NCBI GenBank assembly: GCA_003531665.1
Contig: DQFC01000005.1
Location: forward strand, 8,388-26,067
Source of the DNA: Candidatus Collierbacteria bacterium
GTDB lineage: Bacteria > Patescibacteriota > Microgenomatia > UBA1400 > MFAQ01
Direction of reading: 5' to 3'
DNA: 17,680 nt
Positions 1 to 8,272 of this stretch are shown here, piece after piece. Within the stretch, counting starts at the first letter, position 1; each line of letters begins with the position of its first letter. The notes under the pieces were generated by a model that was not told where the DNA came from, did not search any database, and saw only the letters and a list, made by a program, of their open reading frames with translations. The position numbers were made by a program, and so were the translations under genes.

Positions 1-347
1 AGTTCGCGGGTTAATAAATAAATGCCGGGGATGGCGAGAGTGCCGGCTAAGGCAGAAACGAAGCGGACAGTAAAGGCACTAAGACCAAAAAGCCAGACAG
101 GAATGGTGGAGAGATAGATATAGAAAGGAAGTTTGTAATCACCAAAAGCCCGAAAAATCAGAGGGAATCTGACCCCCCACTCATCTTTTCCGGTCAACAA
201 AATCGAGTAGGCATTGTAACCATGGCTCGCCTCGTCCCAGTTTAAGGAGACGGGGAAGGAATCTAACTTCCAAAAACGCAGTAGACCGCCCAGCAGGGTG
301 AACAGTAGGAGGAATAAGAGCGGTCGGTTTTTAGTAATGGACTTCAT
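1..347 (-). CDS. GT39/ArnT-like membrane glycosyltransferase, N-terminal part (cut by window edge)
   Basis: The first 115 codons of a gene that runs off the left edge. The ATG is at 347-345 and the frame is open to base 3. The protein begins with a short basic segment and a membrane helix (about residues 9-25), followed by RFWKLDSFP and a first extracytoplasmic loop with NWDEASHGYNAYS (D38, E39). That Asp-Glu loop is the hallmark of PMT/ArnT-type GT-C enzymes, where it binds metal or the lipid-phosphate donor. Next come GKDEWGVRFP and FGDYKLPFYIY, shared almost word for word with the gene at 4590-6272. The start overlaps the upstream gene (331-2034) by 17 bases, so translation is probably coupled. 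Inferred role: transfer of a sugar from a polyprenyl-phosphate carrier outside the membrane. Acceptor and sugar cannot be read from the sequence. Confidence 0.85.
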   Translation of the reverse strand, partial: MKSITKNRPLLFLLLFTLLGGLLRFWKLDSFPVSLNWDEASHGYNAYSILLTGKDEWGVRFPLIFRAFGDYKLPFYIYLSTIPVWLFGLSAFTVRFVSALAGTLAIPGIYLLTRE

Positions 348-2034
348 AATAGAGTGGTTCGCCGGATGGCAAACTAATTATGTCACCTATCGTGGCCACG
401 GAACCGATAGCGCTGGTATCGACCTCGGACCTTGTGAGGTAATAAACTGCGTTTGGCAATAACACGGTAGGTTTATTTTTGTAATCCACCAGTGAAGCGA
501 TGTAAAGATTGGAGTCACCGATGCGGTTACCGTCCAGATTGAAATTCCCGGAGGTGGAATTGTAAACAGTATTCTGCCGTTCAAAATCCTGAAATTTGCG
601 GGGCTCAAACCCATTGTAATAGAGATAAAAAATCAAGGGGTATTCATATTTTGGAGAAATGACCACAGGTTGACCGGGGTGCTTACTGACCGATTGCATG
701 AGGTCTTTCATTCCGGCACTCCAAGACCTTTCAGAAGTGTACCGATAATGGTACCAATAATCATGAAGGTACAAGGAGGAATCAATCATGAGCAGGCCGA
801 GAACCAAGGCAGTTAACCATCTCGAAGATGAAAAGAGATTATAAAAACCAAAGGAGATGACTAAGACCAAGGGCAATATGAGCATAAAGGTTCGAGAGGA
901 ATGGGTGGCACCATCCCGAGTCAGAGCCGAAGGAATTATGGCGGCAACCGTTAGTATGGAAAGAAAGATGAGGAACCTTTTTTGTTTGCCTTCAGCCAAC
1001 TTGTAGAGACCAAAGAGGAGTGGAATCAGAAGAGCTTTCTCCAACATGCCCCAGCCCTGAACCGCGTGTCTTGGGTTGGTGTCCCCCTGAAGAAAAAGAT
1101 AATCAAAGGAAATTGGTCTCACGACGTTCTTTAGAAAAACATCCAGAGGATAAATGACCTTGTTGTGAACTGCTTTACTAAGGAAGTAGGTCTGTGATCC
1201 AACGGGGGCCTTCGGACCCAGGTCCTCTTTTCTCAAAAAATCAATTTCTGTGGGGGTCGTGGGGTCCGTAAAAATGGAGATCTCACTGAAACGCTGAGCC
1301 GCCCCTCCATTTACAAATATCAGACCAAGCGGAATAAAGAGAAGCAGGAACCAGAGAGAAATCTTCTTGCCCCACAAATATTCATTGGAGCCAGGAATGG
1401 TAATGAGGACAACCGGAACAAATATCAGAGCCAGCTTGGCAGTACTGTAAATCAGTGGTGTCAGCGAAAACAAAACGATGGAGACAATCAGATTTTTTAC
1501 GCCTTGATTCCTGAGGAAACGGGTATAAAAGAATAAACCGGTAAGATAAAACGTAAACAGCATCGAGAGCTCGAAGCCAATTCGTGAATAAGTAAAATGC
1601 CAAGGGATTACCGACAAAATCAACGCAGACCAGAATCCGAGATTAAATGGAGCCGCCTTGGAACCAAGCCCGAACAACTCGGACAAGTTGTTGGCCAATA
1701 AATAGATTACCAGCAGGCCAAGAATGGCGAAGAGGGCCGGCGTAAGACGGATGGCTAGATCCAAACTGACGTTGGGGAGGAGAGAGACGAGGGCTGTGGC
1801 GTAGATGGGTAAAGCGGTGCGGACGTCGGAAAAAGAGTGAAACTGCAAAGGGAGAAAATTTCCCTGATAGTCTCGGCCATTCGATAAGAAAGACTGAACT
1901 TGGTAACCGATATCCACCTCATCGGAAAAAAGACTGATCGGGTTTTGCAACAAACCGTAGAACCTGAGACCGGCGCCAAGGAGAAGAACCAATAGTAACG
2001 GCCAGTACCGGCTAAGAATGTTTCTTATTTTCAT
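331..2034 (-). CDS. GT39/ArnT-like polyprenyl-phosphate-sugar glycosyltransferase
   Basis: A 567-residue GT-C enzyme. Visible in order: N-terminal helix (about 11-24), first loop with LFSDEVDIGY (D38, E39, presumed catalytic), PWHFTYSRIGFE (144-155), several membrane helices, an extracytoplasmic stretch with AVHNK (288-292) and LFLQGDTNPRH (313-323), ALTRDGATHSSR (370-381), a last helix near 405-420, and a soluble C-terminal domain (about 437-567) opening with SWSAG. The SR.GFE, HNK and ALT..(x)H..R patches recur in the neighbouring paralogues. The ATG at 2034 overlaps the stop of 2031-3728 as ATGA, so the two are translationally coupled. Family knowledge: such enzymes move a sugar from an undecaprenyl- or dolichyl-type phosphate carrier to a lipid or protein on the outer face. 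The specific substrate is unknown. Confidence 0.85.
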   Translation of the reverse strand: MKIRNILSRYWPLLLVLLLGAGLRFYGLLQNPISLFSDEVDIGYQVQSFLSNGRDYQGNFLPLQFHSFSDVRTALPIYATALVSLLPNVSLDLAIRLTPALFAILGLLVIYLLANNLSELFGLGSKAAPFNLGFWSALILSVIPWHFTYSRIGFELSMLFTFYLTGLFFYTRFLRNQGVKNLIVSIVLFSLTPLIYSTAKLALIFVPVVLITIPGSNEYLWGKKISLWFLLLFIPLGLIFVNGGAAQRFSEISIFTDPTTPTEIDFLRKEDLGPKAPVGSQTYFLSKAVHNKVIYPLDVFLKNVVRPISFDYLFLQGDTNPRHAVQGWGMLEKALLIPLLFGLYKLAEGKQKRFLIFLSILTVAAIIPSALTRDGATHSSRTFMLILPLVLVISFGFYNLFSSSRWLTALVLGLLMIDSSLYLHDYWYHYRYTSERSWSAGMKDLMQSVSKHPGQPVVISPKYEYPLIFYLYYNGFEPRKFQDFERQNTVYNSTSGNFNLDGNRIGDSNLYIASLVDYKNKPTVLLPNAVYYLTRSEVDTSAIGSVATIGDIISLPSGEPLYYEVHY

Positions 2035-3728
2035 TTGCTCTTTGGATTTGTTTTTAATATTCTCAAGGCCACCTTGCCATCGGGAAAGGGTATTTCTTTG
2101 ATTATAGTCAAATTGTGGTCCTCAATTTGAACTTCCGACATAGCCAGGTAATCTGCTACCAAGTATTGCTCGACCTCATCGGTATCCGGACCCCAGACGA
2201 TACTCTTGACGGTAATGTTTCCTAGTTTTTTTATCTCACTCCTATTGAGACTAGTGTAGTACTCCGCCGGTGAGACTTCAAAGTTGTCTTGTTGATAGGT
2301 AGTGGGGTCGTATCTGAGGAAAAACATCATCAGGATGTAGCTATCTCCGCGGGAACTGTCAACCACGACCGGAAGTTTTGGATCAAGTTTCTTGATATCT
2401 TCGACGACCAATTCCCAGCCGTAATTCCAAAATTTGGAGTTGAAATAGTCATTAAAATAAAAAATGGAGATGAACATCCTGACCGAGGAAAAAATAAGGA
2501 GAACGGCAACCAACAAGTATTTTAGTTTTGAAGATAGGGAGGGAAGAATCTCCCAGAGTTTAACTAGACCAAAAGAAATAATAAGTATTTGGGAAATTAC
2601 TAACGGAAGCGACCTAAGAGTAGAGTAAGGATCTCTCGTAAGAGCGGCCGGGACCGGTGAAATCAATAACAGGGTGAAGACAAAGTACTTAAAATCTTTT
2701 AGATCCTTTTCTTTGATCAAAAAATATAAACCAATTAAATAGAGGGGGAACTGCCAAACAAAAAAAGTGCCCATACCTGGATACGGTAGACGGGGGCCAG
2801 AGTCCCCCAAGGAAAACATATATCGCGGTGATAGATAGGAGCTGTAAAGAGAGATGAACTCCCGGGCGGCTAAAATCTGAGGATTGTTTGTTAGATTGTG
2901 AAGTAGGCCCGTCCCTTCCCTGTAACCCCAAGGATGTGGCCCTGAAGAAGCAAATATATTTAGGGCTGATGATCTGGCCTGAAAACCAGGTGTCTCCATA
3001 ATTTTAAGAGTCGGAAGAAAGAGAACCATTGCCAAAGCAAGACTTGTGAATATAGGTAAAAGGTAGCGCTTTGAATTGGAAAATAGTGTTCCTGAATAAC
3101 GAATGGCGAACACCAAGATTAATATGGGAACAATTATTATTTCTGCCCGGTAAGCCATCATGGAAATCACAAAAGAAAGGGCAGAAAGGAGAAACAGCCA
3201 AGGTTTCTTGAGAGCGTGAACGAGAAACAAGGAGCCCATTAGCAAGAAAAACAAAGCCACGTTGGTTTCGTAGGCGGTACGGCTATAGTTGGTATGCCAG
3301 GGGGAAATGGCCAGGAGGAGAGTGGTTATGAGGGCGAAGTTATTGGCTATTGGTTCATGGTTATTAGTGCGAAGAGACGGAAAGAGTTTTTTAACAAGAA
3401 GATATAAGAGGGGTATAGATAAAAATCCAAATACGGCTGAGGGTAACCTGACCGAAAAAATAGATAGATCTAAAAAGTGAATGAAAGGGATTAGAATATA
3501 GGAGTAGATAGAACTCTGAAAGGTGGAAAAGGAACGGAACATCACCGGAAAATTTTTTCCGTATTCGTCCATGCCCGTTTTGTAGACGGAGTAGGCGTTG
3601 TAACCGAGCGAAGCTTCATCGACGTATAAACCCGTGGGGGTTTCCCCCAATTTGTAGAAACGAAAAAAAGCGCCGATTAACAAAACCGAAGTAAATAGGA
3701 TGGTCGGTAAATATTTATTGATTTTCAT
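2031..3728 (-). CDS. GT39/ArnT-like polyprenyl-phosphate-sugar glycosyltransferase
   Basis: A 565-residue multi-pass membrane protein of the same paralogue family as its neighbours. It shows FRFYKLGETP, then the first loop LYVDEASLGYNAYS (D37, E38), MDEYGKNFPVMFRSF, PWHTNYSRTAYE, an extracytoplasmic stretch with SPRYMFSLGDSGPR, and PAALTRDPYSTLR, which lines up with ALTRD...R in 331-2034. The C-terminal 110 or so residues are soluble and contain WNYGWELVVEDIKK. The ATG at 3728 directly follows the stop codon of the short membrane protein gene 3729-4544 (TAAATG on the minus strand, no spacer), which points to translation by the same ribosomes. It ends in TGA, evidence that TGA is a true stop in this organism. 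Probable role: sugar transfer from a lipid carrier at the outer membrane face; acceptor unknown. Confidence 0.85.
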   Translation of the reverse strand: MKINKYLPTILFTSVLLIGAFFRFYKLGETPTGLYVDEASLGYNAYSVYKTGMDEYGKNFPVMFRSFSTFQSSIYSYILIPFIHFLDLSIFSVRLPSAVFGFLSIPLLYLLVKKLFPSLRTNNHEPIANNFALITTLLLAISPWHTNYSRTAYETNVALFFLLMGSLFLVHALKKPWLFLLSALSFVISMMAYRAEIIIVPILILVFAIRYSGTLFSNSKRYLLPIFTSLALAMVLFLPTLKIMETPGFQARSSALNIFASSGPHPWGYREGTGLLHNLTNNPQILAAREFISLYSSYLSPRYMFSLGDSGPRLPYPGMGTFFVWQFPLYLIGLYFLIKEKDLKDFKYFVFTLLLISPVPAALTRDPYSTLRSLPLVISQILIISFGLVKLWEILPSLSSKLKYLLVAVLLIFSSVRMFISIFYFNDYFNSKFWNYGWELVVEDIKKLDPKLPVVVDSSRGDSYILMMFFLRYDPTTYQQDNFEVSPAEYYTSLNRSEIKKLGNITVKSIVWGPDTDEVEQYLVADYLAMSEVQIEDHNLTIIKEIPFPDGKVALRILKTNPKSK

Positions 3729-4544
3729 TTATTTTAGGAATATGCGCGCCAATTCCATAACAGATAAAGGTAAGAAAATGAACGAAAAAAGGAGATAGTA
3801 TATTGGGCGAAAGGTAAAGATATTTCTCAGACCCACCAAACAAATGAGAGAGATCGGAAGGTAAAGAATGAGATCAAATTTGTCTGGGTTATTGATCAGA
3901 GCAATGGAAAATATTCCGGCTAAAAGTGTAGTCACTATCCACCTTCTGTCCTTGCTCTTGACCAAGAAATAGAGCCCCACCAAAAATGGAATTATGGCAG
4001 GGAAGGATAACTTTTGGAGGTTTTGGTTTTCGAATATTTCTCTTGGATGTAGAGCGAAAAAATAGTTATTCGGGTCGAGAGCAGTGAAAACATTGGCCTT
4101 AAATTTATCCTGAAAAATATCGGTTTTGTTGTGATAAAGCCGGGCCAGATTCCTATTGGGAATAAGCGAAATCTTTTTGTTTAAAGTATCAAAGGCCAGA
4201 GGGTCTGGAGTAAAAATGGAATATGCATAAAAGGTCTTCCAAGAAAAGAGAGAAATAAATATTAAAACAACGGCGTAAGTTACAAGAGACATTTTTTTGA
4301 TATCAGACCGGTAAAAAAGGATGGCAATAATCGGAAAGAAAAAATAGGCCGGATGGAGTAATGGCAATACCAAGTAAGTAAAATAGTGATATGGGTACTT
4401 CCGGAGAAAAAGAAGACAGTCCACCAACAAAACTAAGGCGGCGAGGATAAAGATGGCCGAGTCGGATTGATTCGATAAAATAAATGAAAGCGGCCAGAAG
4501 ATGAAGATGAGGGTGGTGGAAGTCCAAAATAATAGATTCTTCAT
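3729..4544 (-). CDS. Short GT-C-like membrane protein lacking the Asp-Glu catalytic loop
   Basis: A 271-residue, strongly hydrophobic protein with roughly seven to eight membrane segments. No named family is recognised. By eye it aligns with the middle of the GT39-like enzymes next to it: LHPAYFFFPIIAILFYR resembles their Y....P helix, RLYHNK (135-140) matches AVHNK of 331-2034, DPNNYFFALHPREIF follows in the same place as the LFLQGD loop, then SFPAIIPFLVGLYFLVK and ALINNPD.F, which sits where ALTRD...R is found but without the Arg. It lacks the N-terminal D-E loop and the soluble C-terminal domain. Just 45 bases separate it from the upstream gene, so no lost N-terminal half is hiding there. 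It lies immediately upstream of the full-length enzyme 2031-3728. It could be a non-catalytic partner subunit, a structural protein or a decaying paralogue; the first is favoured because the arrangement occurs twice. Confidence 0.75.
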   Translation of the reverse strand: MKNLLFWTSTTLIFIFWPLSFILSNQSDSAIFILAALVLLVDCLLFLRKYPYHYFTYLVLPLLHPAYFFFPIIAILFYRSDIKKMSLVTYAVVLIFISLFSWKTFYAYSIFTPDPLAFDTLNKKISLIPNRNLARLYHNKTDIFQDKFKANVFTALDPNNYFFALHPREIFENQNLQKLSFPAIIPFLVGLYFLVKSKDRRWIVTTLLAGIFSIALINNPDKFDLILYLPISLICLVGLRNIFTFRPIYYLLFSFIFLPLSVMELARIFLK

Positions 4545-4550
4545 ATATGT

Positions 4551-4570
4551 CCTGCCTACCGGCAGGCAGG
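4551..4570. repeat. CCTGCC/GGCAGG palindromic intergenic element
   Basis: A 20-base near-perfect inverted repeat, CCTGCCTACCGGCAGGCAGG, with nine of ten base pairs matched. It sits in the only real spacer (4545-4589) of the minus-strand operon. From memory, closely similar palindromes are scattered through many Patescibacteria genomes and give LPAGRQ-like strings when translated by chance; this cannot be checked here. On the minus strand its last arm supplies AGG about eight bases before the ATG at 4544, so folding could hide the ribosome binding site of 3729-4544. Confidence 0.7.
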
Positions 4571-4589
4571 TCTACTTGAATTATATGCG

Positions 4590-6272
4590 TTATCGATCGG
4601 AAACGGCATATAGGCCTGAGGATTGATTGAGAAAAGGCACGAAGTATTTTTGTTGGGATGAACCAATCACTTCTTTGGGGAGACTCCATTGGCTAGCAAT
4701 ATACAAATTATTTTGACTATGGTCTAGGTCCGGCCAGTTGATATGAGTAAAAAGATAATTTTCAAAGTCACTACCTCCCAATTTCCTACGAGGATCGGAA
4801 TTGTAAATATTTGGGTCGTAGCGGGAATAAAAGAGGAAATAAAGGTACGGCACTCCATAAGTATAGGGGCCTTGAGTGCCAAACTGAGGATCAACATAGA
4901 CCTTGTCGTACTCCCCATGATGATCACGAGCAAATAAAGCCATCTGTTTCCATCCATAGGAACGGGTCTCGGAAAGCTCCACCGGGTAATGAAGAGTGTA
5001 GAAGTCCACAAATCTGACTAAGCCAAAAAGGTAGCCGAGGATAACGAAAGAAACTAAGAGGGACTTAGCTAATTTAGACCGGCAATATTCATAACAGCCA
5101 ATGAGACCGAGAGCAATAAGGATAGAGATTACCGGGACAATGTTTAGAGTCCGTAGCGCGTGTTGGCTATTGTTGGTAATTGAGGCCGGCAAGAGAGAGA
5201 AGAAAAACCAGCCGGTGAGAATGGTGATGACAAAATGACGGGAAACGGAAGAAGCAAAAAAGCGGCGACCAAACAATAAGACAAAGAAGCCGACGATTAG
5301 AAAGAGGTACTCGATAGCGAAAATAACTCCTTGCCCTGGGTGCCCGGGGGTGGCCAGGCCTAGACCGCTAGAAAGATAAAAATTGGCGGAAAAATATTCC
5401 AGGTATCTTTTGAACCATAAACCAGCGAGACCAATGGAGGAAGTAAGTGAAGACAGAGGATGGGCAGAGAATTTGGGTAAGAGACCGTGAGTAAAGTCGT
5501 AATCTTTTGACAAAAAGGTCATTCCTGCTCTGGAGGAACCCGGTCCGAGAATAAAGTTTTGGACAAAGAAGACAGTAACACTAACTAAGATAAGAGTGGT
5601 GAACAAAAAGACAAACTTATTCCGGGTATACCACTCGGTGATGTGACTAAGTAAGAAGCGGAAGTTGGTCAAAATAAAGAAAATATTAAGAAGAGGAACC
5701 ACTATCTTGGTGGAGTGATAAGAGACAGCGGAAAGATAGGCAAAGACGAACATAAAAAAGAAGTGAATCAGGTAACCGGACCTCCTAAATTCAAAGAGAA
5801 AGATCAGGTTGGACAATAAAAAAGTGAGGGCAATAATGGCTTCAAACCCGGATCTGGAAAAAACAACTAACCATGGTGAAATGGAAAAAATAACAGTGGT
5901 GAGATAAGACAAGTGTGAATATTTTTGATCAAAAATATGGCGCCGAGTGAGATACCAAACTAAAAAAATGTTTACCACAGAGAAAATGGCCACAGGGAGA
6001 CGCACACTCAATTCGTTTAGACCCAGGAACCAAACAAAAGGAATCGTCAGGTAGATGAGTACCGGGGCCTTGTAGTCCCCGACTGAGCGGAAAGAAACCG
6101 GAAAAGGAATCCCCCACTCGTCTTTGCCAGTCTTTAAGATAGAAAAGGCGTTGTAACCAATGGAAACCTCGTCGATGGTTAGATGTGGTGGAAATTCGGA
6201 TAACCGGTAAAAACGGGTAAAAAAAGTAATTACGAGGATGATGACCCAAAATATGATTTTCTGTTTGGTCAT
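4590..6272 (-). CDS. GT39/ArnT-like polyprenyl-phosphate-sugar glycosyltransferase
   Basis: A 560-residue GT-C membrane enzyme. N-terminal helix (about 6-19), TRFYRLSEFPP, first loop LTIDEVSIGYNAFS (D34, E35 presumed catalytic), GKDEWGIPFPVSFRSVGDYKAP, PWLVVFSRSGFEA, an extracytoplasmic segment with FSANFYLSSGLGLATPGHPGQG, and PASITNNSQHALR, equivalent to the ALT..H..R patch of the paralogues. The C-terminal soluble domain follows SYGWKQMALFARDHHG and is rich in aromatic residues. Its N-terminal loop is closest to that of the edge-cut gene at 1-347. The ATG at 6272 overlaps the stop of the short membrane protein 6269-6973 by four bases (ATGA), so they are coupled. Downstream is a 45-base spacer holding a palindrome. 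Probable role: outer-face sugar transfer from a polyprenyl-phosphate donor. Confidence 0.85.
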   Translation of the reverse strand: MTKQKIIFWVIILVITFFTRFYRLSEFPPHLTIDEVSIGYNAFSILKTGKDEWGIPFPVSFRSVGDYKAPVLIYLTIPFVWFLGLNELSVRLPVAIFSVVNIFLVWYLTRRHIFDQKYSHLSYLTTVIFSISPWLVVFSRSGFEAIIALTFLLSNLIFLFEFRRSGYLIHFFFMFVFAYLSAVSYHSTKIVVPLLNIFFILTNFRFLLSHITEWYTRNKFVFLFTTLILVSVTVFFVQNFILGPGSSRAGMTFLSKDYDFTHGLLPKFSAHPLSSLTSSIGLAGLWFKRYLEYFSANFYLSSGLGLATPGHPGQGVIFAIEYLFLIVGFFVLLFGRRFFASSVSRHFVITILTGWFFFSLLPASITNNSQHALRTLNIVPVISILIALGLIGCYEYCRSKLAKSLLVSFVILGYLFGLVRFVDFYTLHYPVELSETRSYGWKQMALFARDHHGEYDKVYVDPQFGTQGPYTYGVPYLYFLFYSRYDPNIYNSDPRRKLGGSDFENYLFTHINWPDLDHSQNNLYIASQWSLPKEVIGSSQQKYFVPFLNQSSGLYAVSDR

Positions 6273-6973
6273 AGCTTAAAGTAGGCCGTGATATTTAGCT
6301 GGTAGAGAAGATAGAGGATATTGGCAATCAGAAAACCAAGCTGAGTTTTGGGCGAGGTGGTGGAAAAGCCAACGACAGAGAGGAAGGCGAGAAAAAAAAG
6401 AACGGCAAAACTAAAGACAATGGCTTGGTCCACATAGATCAAACCGGTGAGTAAGAGGAGAAAGCCCAGAGCGGGAACAAAAAAGGCTAGATTACGATCA
6501 TACTTACTCTGATGGGCAGATCGAAAATAGCGATAAAGAAAATAGATATCCCAGGGAAAAAGATAGCCGAGCGGATAATATGGGTCTAGCCGATGCCAAA
6601 AGCCGGAAGCGAAAATGGCGGCCGGTGATAAAAGTTTATTGAAATTGGAAATAAAAGAATGAGACAGTTCCGACTTGTTGTGAACGAGGCGGGAGATAAT
6701 ATTATTTTGAAAATCGGGGTGCTCCCCTCTTTGGGAATTGATAGCATTCAGTAAACCCATATCAAGACCGAGACGTGGCCTAAGGATGATGAGGGCAAGG
6801 ACGACGATTGCCAGGAAAATAAGAAATTGACTGAGAGAAGGTTTTTGGAAAAGACGAAAAAGTAGATAACCAAGCGATAAGGAGAGAAACAGAAGAAAAG
6901 GTGATTGCCCGGAGAAGACAAGAAAAGGTATTAAGAAAAGATAGAGAAGGCCGAAGAGGCCAATTTTGGGCAT
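6269..6973 (-). CDS. Short GT-C-like membrane protein lacking the Asp-Glu catalytic loop
   Basis: A 234-residue membrane protein with about six hydrophobic segments, the second of its kind in the operon. RLVHNK (95-100), then SFISNFNKLLSPAAIF and YPLGYLFPWDIYFLYRYF, run parallel to RLYHNK...KFKANVFTALDPNNYF in 3729-4544 and to AVHNK...VFLKNVVRPISFDYLF in the full-length enzyme 331-2034. The protein starts where those enzymes would be at about residue 180, so it has no Asp-Glu catalytic loop, and it ends without the soluble C-terminal domain. The ATG at 6973 is two bases from the stop of 6976-8226, and its stop overlaps the ATG of 4590-6272. The similarity to 3729-4544 is patchy, so the two copies are old. 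A helper or partner subunit of the downstream enzyme is inferred; no function is known. Confidence 0.75.
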   Translation of the reverse strand: MPKIGLFGLLYLFLIPFLVFSGQSPFLLFLSLSLGYLLFRLFQKPSLSQFLIFLAIVVLALIILRPRLGLDMGLLNAINSQRGEHPDFQNNIISRLVHNKSELSHSFISNFNKLLSPAAIFASGFWHRLDPYYPLGYLFPWDIYFLYRYFRSAHQSKYDRNLAFFVPALGFLLLLTGLIYVDQAIVFSFAVLFFLAFLSVVGFSTTSPKTQLGFLIANILYLLYQLNITAYFKL

Positions 6974-6975
6974 AC

Positions 6976-8226
6976 CTATTTAAGGTGCACCTTCCTCCTT
7001 GACTGAAGAAGGTCGAATATTAGAAAAAGACTGACTCCCGCAAAAAGGCTTCTCACTGAGCTTTTCAAGAAAACCAGGTCTGTCTTGGCCGCTAAAAGTT
7101 TGTCGATACCGGGAAAATTGTTTAAGCTTTGGTTGGCCACGGCGAAAAGCCCGACCGAGAGAGAGTTATCGAACGTGAGGACAATTAAGATGTAACAAGC
7201 AAGTAGCGTCAAATCGAGCCAGAGGTTGCGCCACCGATTGGCGACCAATTCGATAATAATAAAGGGAGAAACCCAAAGAAACCACTGAGGGTGATAGTGA
7301 GTGACAGAAAAGAGAAGAAGAAAATAACCCAGGTAATATTTCCATAATTTCTGAATCTGATGAGAAGCTCTGAAAGCGTGTAAATAGATGAGGACCACTC
7401 CGAAAAGATAAGGAAAAACGCCTTCGGCGGCAGTCACCATCCATTCCATATAGAACATCTTCTGTGATTTGGCACCAAAAACCATGTACTTAAAGGCTGA
7501 AGAGGACAGAAAGGGAGCGATGGTGAGGAGATAAGGAGCTATACCACAAAAGGTTATCTTCAGACGATCCCAGAAATCCTTACCGGAAAAGATAATAAAG
7601 GGCAGAAGAAAGATGGGATATTGTTTGTATGCCGCACCCAGAGAAATCATGACAGCCGCCAAACAAAGATTTTTCTTCTTAGCGAAATAGAGAGAGAGGA
7701 CCGTGAAAAGAGCCGGGATAATATCGAAAACACCCATGGAAAAAGTGGCATAGAAAGTGACCGGATTTAATAACCAGAGCAGGAAAGCCCACTTCTTTTG
7801 CTTCTCATCATCAAAGAGGGAAGCCAAGGCAAAAGCCATTGCGATATCGATCAGAAGATAAGGAAGTTTTAGGAATATTAGATTTAATGATAAATTGGGT
7901 AAGCTATAAATTGATACTCCACTCATCAAATCCAGAAAGAATTTTTCGGGAATAATCCAGGAGAATAATTTGAGGAAACTGCCTAGTGTGAAGTAGGTCA
8001 AGGGTGGATAAATAAAGATGTCTCCTACTCCGAAGTTTTGAACTAACGGATGAGTCTTGGGAAGATTTACTAGAAAGTCGTAAATGTTGAAGACGTTCTT
8101 GTATCCAAAAAAATAACTGGACAGAACCTGACCGGATAAATCGGGGTGAAAAGTGATACCCATGACTATGAGCCGTAGAATAATGGCGACAATTAGAGCG
8201 ACCCAAAGGGACTTAGTGAGTTTCAT
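6976..8226 (-). CDS. GT87/PIG-M-like membrane mannosyltransferase-type protein
   Basis: A 416-residue GT-C protein, distinct from the GT39-like neighbours. Visible: N-terminal helix (about 6-24), first loop with THPLVQNFGVGDIFIYPPLTY (split around 58-78; YPPLTY 73-78), KLPYLLIDIAMA (120-131), LLNPVTFYATFSMGVFDIIP (D168), AKKKNLCLAAVMISLGAAYK followed by QYPIFLLPF (202-210), and a late YHPQWFLWV-type segment. NP.....GVFD..P and K.YP...LP are typical of GT87/DUF2029 and PIG-M-like enzymes, which transfer hexoses, often mannose, from polyprenyl-phosphate donors. It is the first gene of the seven-gene minus-strand run, and a promoter lies just before it. Mannose specificity is a family-level guess. 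The start ATG at 8226 has no Shine-Dalgarno site. Confidence 0.75.
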   Translation of the reverse strand: MKLTKSLWVALIVAIILRLIVMGITFHPDLSGQVLSSYFFGYKNVFNIYDFLVNLPKTHPLVQNFGVGDIFIYPPLTYFTLGSFLKLFSWIIPEKFFLDLMSGVSIYSLPNLSLNLIFLKLPYLLIDIAMAFALASLFDDEKQKKWAFLLWLLNPVTFYATFSMGVFDIIPALFTVLSLYFAKKKNLCLAAVMISLGAAYKQYPIFLLPFIIFSGKDFWDRLKITFCGIAPYLLTIAPFLSSSAFKYMVFGAKSQKMFYMEWMVTAAEGVFPYLFGVVLIYLHAFRASHQIQKLWKYYLGYFLLLFSVTHYHPQWFLWVSPFIIIELVANRWRNLWLDLTLLACYILIVLTFDNSLSVGLFAVANQSLNNFPGIDKLLAAKTDLVFLKSSVRSLFAGVSLFLIFDLLQSRRKVHLK

Positions 8227-8237
8227 TTAGATGATTT

Positions 8238-8266
8238 AGTATATCAAGTTCAGAGGTGAGAGTGAA
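8238..8266 (-). promoter_or_regulatory. Candidate sigma-70-type promoter for the minus-strand glycosyltransferase operon
   Basis: On the minus strand TTCACT (8266-8261) and TATACT (8243-8238) are separated by exactly 17 bases. The -10 box ends 11 bases before the ATG at 8226, which leaves a leader of only about four bases and no ribosome binding site. It overlaps the region feeding the divergent gene at 8288. Confidence 0.5.
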
Positions 8267-8272
8267 TTATTT

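Noticed and set aside
4303..4689. Minus-strand open frame containing LPAGRQ.
   Set aside because: It overlaps two genes in other frames, and LPAGRQ is the translation of the CCTGCC palindrome. It is a chance frame.
3729..6973. The short GT-C-like genes as halves of frameshifted full-length enzymes.
   Set aside because: The sequence upstream of each is another intact gene (gaps 45 and 2 bases), with no room for the missing N-terminal catalytic region, and both have coupled starts.
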